A stretch of DNA of 64,000 nucleotides from Chionoecetes opilio (taxonomy: Eukaryota > Arthropoda > Malacostraca > Decapoda > Majidae): the NCBI GenBank assembly GCA_016584305.1, contig JACEEZ010009460.1:1-64000 (forward strand), in the 5' to 3' direction. Made by a program: the position numbers and the translations under genes. The notes beneath the pieces are model-generated. The model was not told the origin of the DNA. It did no database searches and worked only from the letters and a program-made list of their open reading frames with translations. Of the stretch, positions 36,961-45,396 are shown piece by piece (the first letter of the stretch is position 1; each line of letters begins with the position of its first letter).

Positions 36961-38946
36961 AGTAATCGTCCAGACCCATTTTTTTTTTGCCTAATTATGT
37001 TGAATGTACATTCAAAACACCTAATCCACCAAAATTAATTGATTTCCAGGCCTTATTTCCGTAAAAACACGACTTTTGTAAAAAGCGCGCGAAAAAAAAA
37101 ATCTTTCCTCCAACAGGGCTACGACTGTTATTGATGACGTCAGAACAGGGACGACCGCAGACACTCTGTCTGACACTTGTCGGCAAATGTTATGATGAGC
37201 GATTGTACTTCGGTGTCAGACAGTGAATCTGTCGCTGTGACCGACACCCTTCCCACACACACGCCTGCACACACGCCTCCTTCCCACACACATGCCTGTG
37301 CACCAACACCCTTCCTGCACACACACACACACACACACGTGTGTGGAGGGAGGGCGTGTGTGTGGGAAGGAGGCGTGTGGGCAAGCGTGTGTGTAAGAAG
37401 GGTGTCGGTGTGCAGACGTGTGTGGGAAAGAGGTGTGTGTGCAGGCGTGTGTGTGGGAAGGGTGTCGGTGTGCAGGCGTGTGTGTGGGAAGGAAGCGTTT
37501 GTGTGGGAAGGAGGCGTGTGTGCAGGCGTGTGTGTGGGAAGGGTGTCGGTGTGCAGCCGTGTGTGTGGGAAGGAAGCATGTCTGCAGGCGTGTGTGTGGG
37601 AAGGAGGTGTGTATGCAAGCGTGTGTGTGGGAAGGGTGTCGGTGTGCAGGCGTGTGTGTAGGAAGGAAGCGTGTGTGCAGGCGTGTGTGGGGGAAGGAGG
37701 CGTGTGTGCAGGCGTGTGTGTGGGAAGGGTGTCGGTGTGCAGGCGTGTGTGTGGGACGGAGGCATGTGTGCAGGCGTAAGTGTGGGAAGGGTGTCGGTGT
37801 GAAGGCGTGTGTGTGGGACGGAGGCGTGTGTGCAGGCGTGAGTGTGGGAAGGGTGTCGGTGTGCAGCGTGTTTGGGACGGAGCGTGTGTGTGGGAAGGAG
37901 GCGTGTATGCAAGCGTGTGTGTGGGAAGGAGGCGTGTATGCAAGCGTGTGTGTGGGAAGGAGGCGTGTGTGCAGGCGTGTGTGTGGGAAGGGTGTCGGTG
38001 TGCAGGCGTGTGTGTGGGTAAGAGACGTGTTTGCAGGTGTGTGTGTGGGAAAGAGGCGTGTGTGTGGGAAGGGTGTCGGTGTGCAGGCATGTGTGTGGGA
38101 AGGGTGTCGGTGTGCAGGCGTGTGTGTGGGAAGGAGGCGTGTGTGCAGGCGTGTGTGTGGAAAGGGTGTCGGTATGCTGGTGTGTGTGTGGGAAGGAGGC
38201 GTGTATGCAGGCGTGTGTGTGGGAAGGAGGCGTGTGTGCAGGCGTGTGTGTGGGAAGGAGGCGTGTGTGTGGGAAGGGTGTCGGTGTGCAGGCGTGTGTG
38301 TGGGAAGGAGGCGTGTGTGTGGGAAGGATGCGTGTATGTAGGAAGGATGCGTGTATGTAGGAAGGATGCGTGTATGTAGGCGTGTGTGTGGGAAGGAGGC
38401 GTGTGTGCAGGCGTGTGTGTGGGAAGGAGGCGTGTGTGTGGGAAAGAGGCGTGTGTGTGGGAAAGAGGCGTGTGTGTGGGAAAGAGGCGTGTGTGCAGGG
38501 GTGTGTGGGGGAAGGAGGCGTGTGTGTGGGAAGAAGGCGTGTATGCAGGCGTGTGTGTGGGAAGGAGGCGTATATGCAGGCGTGTGTGTGGGAAGGAAGC
38601 ATGCTGCACCCATAAAGGATGCATGCATGTGGCATATAGCAAAAAAAATCTATCAGAAACACCCAAATATCTTCAAGTACTATATTTATCTCTGTGTTTA
38701 CGTGCCTCTGATCAGCGCGCGGGAAGAGGAGCCTCCCTGATGCTACGTCACCGAGCCTGAGCCTGAGCGTCTGCAAACTTTGAGGAGTGTTTTGAGAACT
38801 CGGGGAATTTGCAGATTTTGATTGCGGATTATTTAAAAACGGCTGACTGGATACAAAAAGTGATGACGTATTGTTGATATACTCGTTAATGGCTATGATT
38901 TGATTGCATTAAATCAGGAATGATGAAATGGTCTGGACGATTACTT
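36961..38946 (-). mobile_element. THAP/Kolobok-like TTAA transposon
   Basis: Perfect 16-bp TIRs AGTAATCGTCCAGACC at both ends, flanked by TTAA. On the minus strand a THAP-like start, HACILYGCS (C-x4-C), appears at about 38,600-38,635, and the same start heads a longer THAP finger at 57,181. Most of the interior has been replaced by or expanded into a 1.35-kb minisatellite. Known: Kolobok transposons duplicate TTAA and encode THAP transposases; piggyBac also uses TTAA but has CCC termini and no THAP. I infer Kolobok-like. Confidence 0.65.
37250..38600. repeat. Minisatellite, about 31-bp unit, copy B
   Basis: About 43 copies of a GGAAGGAGGCGTGTGTGCAG-type unit and a GGGTGTCGGTGTGCAGGC variant. 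Because the unit has no stop codons on the minus strand in any frame, three overlapping His/Pro/Thr-rich frames of about 470-530 codons stay open. These are not genes. Confidence 0.92.
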
Positions 38947-38950
38947 TAAA

Positions 38951-39451
38951 GGAACATTTTATGTGTTGCGGGGACATCCCGTTGGAAGCGTGGAGTTTCC
39001 CGCCAGCGGGGCTCAGTCTTGGCTCCGCGTCTGTCTTGTAGTCAACAATAAAGCTCTCAAGGATCTCTGGGCTTTCATGACCCTGGGCCACACTCTTACA
39101 TGGCGCAGTGAGTAGGATCCAGAGCGATACACATTCCCCGGACTGGCCCTGAAGGGCCTTAGGGGGGAGATGTCTGGGTTGTCACCGGGAGGCGACCGTA
39201 GTGTAACGGTAGCACGTCCGCCCGGCAAGTGGAAGGTCTCGGATTCGATCCCCGAGCGGTGCCTGCCTTTTCGGTGAACCCCCTAGCTCTAACATGGCGA
39301 TGTAAGAGTGTGGCCCAGGGTCATGAAAGCCCAGAGATCCTTGAGAGCTTTATTGTTGACTACAAGACAGACGCGGAGCCAAGACTGAGCCCCGCTGGCG
39401 GGAAACTCCACGCTTCCAACGGGATGTCCCCGCAACACATAAAATGTTCCT
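38951..39451. mobile_element. TTAA foldback element with tRNA-like core
   Basis: 501 bp. Two inverted arms of about 155 bp starting AGGAACATTTTATGTGTTGC appear almost identical, with TTAA on each side (38,947-38,950 and 39,452-39,455). The centre (39,191-39,263) is tRNA-like. It abuts the THAP element, sharing one TTAA. No transposase. Confidence 0.75.
39191..39263 (+). other. tRNA-like sequence (tRNA-derived, not a functional tRNA)
   Basis: 73 bases with an A-box-like TAGTGTAACGGTAGCA and a B-box-like GGATTCGATCC. The anticodon stem TCCGC/GTGGA encloses CCGGCAA (apparent anticodon GGC, Ala), but position 33 is C and the acceptor and T stems have mismatches. Probably a SINE head or relic. 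Confidence 0.55.
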
Positions 39452-39455
39452 TTAA

Positions 39456-39534
39456 ACTCCAACACTTGGCCAGTACATTCATCACTGCTATGGGTCTGTA
39501 ATTTCCTATTTCCTCTTTTGGCTTCCCTCCTCCT
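39456..39534 (-). pseudogene. Non-LTR RT, second (middle) piece
   Basis: About 26 codons on the minus strand containing EEIGNYRPIAVMNVLAK, the conserved NYRPI block of the RT finger domain. Bounded by the Helitron at 39,535 and the TTAA insertions at 39,451. Removing both insertions, with one TTAA kept, gives a continuous frame into 36,956. Confidence 0.85.
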
Positions 39535-39568
39535 TCTATATATTAATAAAAGCGAAAGTGTGTGTGTA

Positions 39569-39610
<42 letters not shown>

Positions 39611-40310
39611 GGTATAGGTTCCGCCCCCCGTGGCGGAATCCTATCATATGGCACATTTTTGGAACCAGGTTGACCAGGGGAAGGTTTTAAGCCCACTTAT
39701 GGGATGATCCGATCACTTTTTTTTCTTCTTTTTTTTAGTAGCCTATTAGCGAGAATTGTGAAAAAAAAGTGGGTTGCGAGAATTGAGGAAACCTTGATGT
39801 AGGATGATGGGTAATGGATGAGTGAATGGGTGGGGTGATGGGTAATGGGTGTGGGGTGATGGGTGAGTGAATGGGTGGGGGGTGATGGGTGATGGGTGAG
39901 GGAATAGATGGGGGGTGATGGGTAATGGGTGAGTGAATGGGTGTGTGGTGATGGGTAATGGGTGAGTGAATGGGTGGGGGGTGATGGGTAATAGGTGAGT
40001 GAATGGGTGGGGGTGATGGGTAATGGGTGAGTGAATGGGTTGGGGGTGATGTGAATGGGTTGGCGTTAATACATACATTTCTACATCCATGATTTCAGGA
40101 AAGTTAGAAGGGGCTATCTGGAGAGTCTCCAGATAGCCGGGAGACTGTGTTTGGTGGGCCAAGGCCCACCAAACACAGGTGGTAAACACAGGTGGCAACA
40201 GGTGGCAAACACAGGCCCACCAAACACAGTATTGGTGGGCCTTTGGCCCACCAATAGCCCTCCGCAGGAGCTAGCCAAAAAGTCCGCCCGGAGGGCGGCT
40301 TTGCGGCTAG
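39535..40310 (+). mobile_element. Non-autonomous Helitron
   Basis: Starts TCTATATATTAATAAAAGCG, a typical Helitron 5' end. It finishes with a GTCCGCCC..GGGCGGC hairpin 10 bases before CTAG (40,307-40,310). Interior: (GT)n, a hairpin around GGTTCCGCC, a minisatellite of ATGGGTAATGGGTGAGTGA units (39,805-40,065) and a cluster of perfect palindromes (40,110-40,257). No Rep/helicase gene. It sits between T and T in the RT gene; excision restores the frame. Confidence 0.85.
40110..40257. repeat. Cluster of perfect palindromes in the Helitron
   Basis: GGCTATCTGGAGA and its exact complement around one base (from about 40,112); TGTGTTTGGTGGGCC and complement around AA (from about 40,147); ATTGGTGGGCC and complement around TTT (from about 40,232). 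Confidence 0.8.
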
Positions 40311-40594
40311 TTATGTATAAGTGTCACCCTACTCCTTTTCCAGTCTTGGGGCACCTCACCTTTCTCCAACATCTCTCTAAACAGATTAACTAGAGCTAGT
40401 TTCAACCCTTCTCCTCCATACTTTATGAATTCCCCTATGATTCCATCTGTTCCTCCTGATTTTCCTATCTTAATTGCTTGTATAGCAGAAGCTACATCCT
40501 GCTCCTCTATTACTATACTTTCCATTTCTCTTTCTTCACTGTAGATAAGCCAAGCCATTTCTCTACCTTCACTGCAAGCCAAGAACGAGTCCAC
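40311..40594 (-). pseudogene. Non-LTR RT, first (N-terminal) piece
   Basis: 95 residues open on the minus strand: DVASAIQAIKIGKSGGTDGI (linker and RT start with the K-x-G-x-x-G-x-D block), EFIKYGGEGLKLALVNLFRE and VPQDWKRSRVTLIHN. It ends exactly at the Helitron boundary. The upstream endonuclease is not recognisable beyond 40,600. Confidence 0.8.
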
Positions 40595-40679
40595 TCACTC
40601 CACTGACGTTTTGTTTGGCATATAATGTGCCAAAATACACATATTGAAGCCAATAGCAGTCAGACGAAGTCTTCTCGCA

Positions 40680-41843
40680 CGATCCATTATGTTTGTTTTG
40701 GTCGCGGGTCCCGGTGTCGTCCGGAAGATGCCAGTAGAAGCAGAGTAGTTAAGATAGAAGATCTTAGCTACTCTGGTAGGAAGATGCTCGTAGCCGAAGC
40801 GCCGTGTGACAACACGTGCACTTTTTGCCACCACTACGGGCATCTTTTGGTAGCAAAATACCAAAACCTAACCTAACCTAAATAAAATCTAAACCAAGCC
40901 TTAACCTAAGCTTTATCTTAGGTTAATCAAGCTTAATTTAGATTAACTAAGCTTAACCAAGGCTTAACCTAAGTTTAACCTAAACGTAACCTAAACTGGC
41001 TATTATATGAAAATAAGTGGTTAAATTTAGGTCAAGTTATGGTTTGGTTTAGGTTTAGGATAGGTTTGGGTTAAGTTTTGTAGAGTTATTTTGGTAAAAA
41101 AAAGTTAATCTGATGAAAATGCAAATTTGCCGCGCGTGCGTAGTGGTGGCAGGGAAGCTAATCGGGCGTGGAAGCTATTTAGATCCCTACACCGGAAACC
41201 AAAAATATAACTTATTTTTGCATAATAATCTAAGTTAAATTAGATTTAGTTGTGGTCATATTAGATTTAGGTTTGGTTTAGGTAATGTTAAGTCTAGGAT
41301 AGGCTGATGTTAGGTTTTGTTAGGTTATGTTGGTTGACTAAGGGAATCCAAGGGTGCGTGGCAGCCGGAGAGGCGGGTCACTTGCTGCTAAACAGGCAAC
41401 CAAAGCAAACAGTTTTCTACTTTTTCCGGATGAAAATATATATTAGTATATTTTTGATATCCGAAAGTTCATAGTTAATAGTACCGCCACTACATGCTGG
41501 GGCAGAAATCTTAAAGAAGACATGAATATTAAAGCCGGCAGTGAGAGGCAAGTTCTCTTCCATAATTACTGGCGGCCGTATTCCGGTTGTGACTGTCTTT
41601 AGATACGGCAGTGGCAGCGAACCATATATTGTTTGGTACGAATCGTTCTTATGGCTGGTGATTGGGGGCTTTGTAGATTCTAATTTTCAGCTGAAGAACA
41701 TGAGAACATGTAAAAGAAGTGTATGGAAGGCATACATAGGTTGTTCCTCCAGTACAAGGATGCATATTAGACTTAAATCATTGCAAATTGATACCAAATA
41801 CCAAATTTTATACCATATTAATATTGTGTATTATTATTCTTAA
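40680..41843. other. Unassigned DNA with degenerate CCTAA/TTAGG tracts
   Basis: 40,862-41,000, 41,020-41,080 and 41,265-41,335 are rich in CCTAA or GGTTTAGG-like repeats. A 100-codon plus frame (41,541-41,843) has no recognised motif. No gene supported. Confidence 0.6.
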
Positions 41844-42292
41844 CCCTTTCACGTCACCATTGTCATTCACTTTTTGTTGTCCCGCGTAAACCCATTGTCA
41901 CCCGAAATGTCACGCGCGGGAAAAAAGTTGTACTTCCACCGCGTCTAGAAACTAAACTATCAAAGGTATCGAGTTCAATTATGTTTCGTTTTTAAGCTAA
42001 GATCATTTCCTATATCATACAATGTTAAAAAAATACGCTAGCATGAAAATAACTTACAAAACCTCGAGTTAGAAGTGAAAAAAAAAAAAATAACGCCTTG
42101 CGGCAAAAAATAATATGCCAAAAATCAACTTATCATCATAGAAGAGTTTTCTACATTCCATGACATAGCTGAATAAATTTCCTTTCCAATGAAGTATAAT
42201 ATATTGTAATTCGCTCAAAAATAAACCCATACAACGAAGTAAAAGATAGCGTAAAGTTTTTTTTTTTAATAAATATATTGTATAATATAATA

Positions 42293-43189
42293 CAGGGAGG
42301 TCCCGTTATACGAGCATTCGGTATACGAGAATCTGATGATACGAGATGTGTAAATTAGGGTCTATTTTCAATATACGAGATCGAAAATCCAATGATACGA
42401 CATTCAAACTAGGGTGTGTAAAATTATCAAGTTCAAAATGCACGCCCTACCACTCCCAGGCTGGACAAAGGGGGATTTGGTTGACCCCAGTGAGGTCACC
42501 CCTAGCAAGCCGTGACCTGAAGGGTAATTAAGCATATGGCGCGGCTTGACATTTAGGGGTAATTAGCAGGTGTGCGGCCCCAACCTTGGGACCGCAGTCA
42601 GGTCACCCTTAGCAAGGCGTGACCTGAAGGGTAATTAAGCATATGGCGCGGCCTGACCTTTAGGGGTAATTAGCAGGTGTGCAGCCCCAACCTTGGGACT
42701 GCAGTCATGTCACCCCTAGCAAGGCGTGACCTGAAGGGTAATTAAGCATATGGCGCGGCCTGACCTTTAGGGGTAATTAGCAGGGGTGCGCCAACCTTGG
42801 GACCGCTACACTACCTTCTCTTGTATCACGCGGCGTCCCCTACATTACAACGTCTTTTTTGCTTGTTATGCATGTTTTATGTTTAATTAATGTGCAGTTA
42901 TGTTATTTTGTGTGCTATTTTCTCTTTCAGAATGCTTTTTCTACAGAATAGGTAGTACAGTGTGGGTAATATAGACGCTGTGTGTTTGTTGTGTTTGCTA
43001 TAGTTTATTTTAGCTTGAAAAACATGTCTTTTTTTTCTTTCTTTTTTTTTTTTTTTTTTTTTTATAAATTGATGGTGTCCTGGAACCAAACCTATATTTT
43101 ACCATTAGTTATGTGTTTCGTTATACGAGATTTTGCTTTACGAGTATGCCAGGTGGAACCTAACTGCTCGTATCTTCGGGACCTCCCTG
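42293..43189. mobile_element. Tigger/pogo-like MITE
   Basis: Starts CAGGGAGGTCCCG, ends CGGGACCTCCCTG, flanked by TA (42,291-42,292 and 43,190-43,191). 897 bp with tandem repeats and a poly-T run inside. Related in reverse orientation to 47,285-48,319. Confidence 0.85.
42485..42810. repeat. Tandem repeat, about 118-bp unit, nearly three copies
   Basis: Units contain GTGACCTGAAGGGTAATTAA and TTAGGGGTAATTAGCAGG. Confidence 0.85.
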
Positions 43190-43799
43190 TATTATACAAT
43201 ATTATATTATACAAAATATATTTTAATATAATATATTGTAATTCGCTCCAACGGTCAAGTGAATCTCACGTCAACCGCGCGCTTTTTAAGATTTTTAATA
43301 AATATTTTAAAATATTATTTTTGGATGACGCTCAAAGACGTCATTTGTACGTATGGCCTACACGTACCGGATGACGCTCAAAGACGTCATTTGTACGTAA
43401 AAGGGTTAATGCTTTTAACATTCAATTTGTAGTATTTTAGACATTTCAACATTTAATTTCAACGTTTCAACATTTATAATCAAGACACAGACACAAATGA
43501 AGTATGTCTTCACTATGTAGAGCATTAGCATAGAAATGTTGTCTAGAATGTCTTGGTCCCAGCCAGCGCTGCCCCGCCCTGTCTCAACAACGGTGGCCGG
43601 CTGTGCCCTGATTTCCCGCCTAGTCATCCCAAGTCACCCTAATTGCTGTTCTGTCATGCTAACTGCTGTGTTCTATTTGTCTCCAATACTTTTAATACTA
43701 CAACTAATTTTTCTAAGATGAACCTAAAGCCATGTCTTACCCCCTACCAGGGAAGCCTCCTCGCACTCAAAAATTCTGTACTGAATCTTACTGTTTCAG

Positions 43800-43866
43800 G
43801 AGGAAGACAGGTGACGAATTGCCTCTGAGGACGACAGTAGACTTACCAAACACACACATGGTCGTG
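43800..43866 (+). CDS. Candidate host exon (67 bp)
   Basis: Preceded by a pyrimidine-rich acceptor (TTACTGTTTCAG) and followed by a full-consensus donor GTAAGT. One frame is open: RKTGDELPLRTTVDLPNTHM, then VV. The flanking sequence is not a recognised repeat. The protein is not recognised, and a lone splice-like pair can arise by chance. Confidence 0.25.
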
Positions 43867-44411
43867 GTAAGTGGATGTTACTTGTGTAATATACTTTTAA
43901 TAGTTTTCGGGAAAGGTTAAGGAGAATTTTAAACCAAAAAAAAAATACATTATTGGTTTTTTTTATTCATCATTTGTTTATTTATGTACGTATTACTTTT
44001 ATTCATTTTATACTATTCTTTATTTATGTTCCTGCTTACAACTGTAGTGATATAAATGTGCTTACAATGGACTGGTTTTATAATCCTGGGCAGGCACTGC
44101 TGTCAAAAGCCAGCCCAAGGCATATGCATTATAAGTGGCTTCTTAGCTTGAAATGCACTTGAAATGTCCCACTACTTGAGAGCTTGAATGTTTTCATGTG
44201 AACTACCCAACACAGATACAAACAATACAATTTATGAAATGTGTTAGATTTGCAGTATGCGAATAATCGAGCATTGATCATAGTCAATAGTATAGGGGGA
44301 TGGCGGCCCCAAGTCAAATTAAGTTTTGGGCCCCATAACCAAATTCTGCTTAGGGCCCCATAATGGCTTAGGGCGGCACTGATTTCCATTGCTCCTACAC
44401 TTCCCACATAT

Positions 44412-45295
44412 CCTGCTTAGTGTCCATGTCCGTTAGTTATGGCCTGCTTAGTGTCCATGTCCGTTAGTTATGACCTGCTTAATGTCCATGTCCGTTAGTT
44501 ATGGCCTGCTTAGTGTCCATGTCCGTTAGTTATGGCCTGCTTAGTGTCCATGTCCGTTAGTTATGGCCTGCTTAGTGTCCATGTCCGTTAGTTATGACCT
44601 GCTTAATGTCCATGTCCGTTAGTTATGACCTGCTTAGTATCCATGTCCGTTAGTTATGGCCTGCTTAGTATCCATGTCCGTTAGTTATGGCCTGCTTAGT
44701 ATCCATGTCCGTTAGTTATGGCCTGCTTAGTGTCCATGTCCGTTAGTTATGACCTGCTTAGTATCCATGTCCGTTAGTTATGGCCTGCTTAGTGTCCATG
44801 TCCGTTAGTTATGGCCTGCTTAGTATCCATGTCCGTTAGTTATGATCTGCTTAGTGTCCATGTCCGTTAGTTATGGCCTGCTTAGTGTCCATGTCCGTTA
44901 GTTATGGCCTGCTTAGTATCCATGTCCGTTAGTTATGGCCTGCTTAGTGTCCATGTCCGTTAGTTATGACCTGCTTAGTATCCATGTCCGTTAGTTATGG
45001 CCTGCTTAGTGTCCATGTCCGTTAGTTATGGCCTGCTTAGTGTCCATGTCCATTAGTTATGGCCTGCTTAATGTCCATGTCCGTTAGTTATGACCTGCTT
45101 TTGTCCATGTCCGTTAGTTATGACCTGCTTTTGTCCATGTCCGTTAGTTATGACCTGCTTAGTATCCATGTCCGTTAGTTATGACCTGCTTAATGTCCAT
45201 GTCCGTTAGTTATGACCTGCTTAGTATCCATGTCCGTTAGTTATGGCCTGCTTAGTGTCCATGTCCGTTAGTTATGACCTGCTTAATGTCCATGT
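44412..45295. repeat. Tandem array, 31-bp unit, about 28 copies
   Basis: Unit CCTGCTTAGTGTCCATGTCC + GTTAGTTATGG with G/A and T/A variants in fixed positions. It ends at 45,295 in sequence matching the inverse of the MITE at 60,365-60,568, and one unit-like segment lies inside that MITE. Confidence 0.93.
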
Positions 45296-45392
45296 CGACT
45301 AGCTAATTTGGCACATTCAGTTACTTTTCTTATTTTATGGCTCGACAACATACATTTTTTTTATAGCAAAGGAAAGATTTGGCCGTGAAGGG
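45296..45392 (-). mobile_element. End of a piggyBac-like MITE carrying the 31-bp array
   Basis: Reverse complement of 60,365-60,455: TAGCTAATTTGG, ATGGCTCGACAACATACA and AGCAAAGGAAA blocks, ending GTGAAGGG then TTAA (45,393-45,396). The opposite terminus was not found before 44,412. Confidence 0.7.
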
Positions 45393-45396
45393 TTAA

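Larger units (their letters stand above)
25914..40679 (+). repeat. Direct duplication, copy B (about 14.8 kb)
   Basis: Same content and order as 10,404-25,310 but with far fewer indels: TIRs are perfect or nearly so and RT frames stay open for 100-256 codons. Downstream of 40,679 the sequence continues uniquely. Confidence 0.9.
41844..43405. mobile_element. piggyBac-like MITE
   Basis: TTAA (41,840-41,843), then CCCTTTCACGTC at the left. The right end is ACGTAAAAGGG followed by TTAA (43,406-43,409). CCC-starting termini and TTAA duplication fit piggyBac. A GACGCTCAAAGACGTCATTT block is repeated twice near the right end (43,322 and 43,369). A Tigger MITE is nested at 42,293-43,189. Confidence 0.75.

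Noticed and set aside
37190..38776. Three overlapping minus-strand frames of about 470-530 codons, His/Pro/Thr-rich
   Set aside because: They are translations of the 31-bp minisatellite, which has no stop codon in these frames. All three frames are open at once, as expected for a repeat and not for a gene.
39191..39263. Functional tRNA-Ala gene
   Set aside because: C at position 33, mismatches in the acceptor and T stems, and location at the core of a foldback transposon.
44412..45295. CRISPR array
   Set aside because: Units are contiguous 31-bp tandem copies without unique spacers, in a eukaryotic repeat context.
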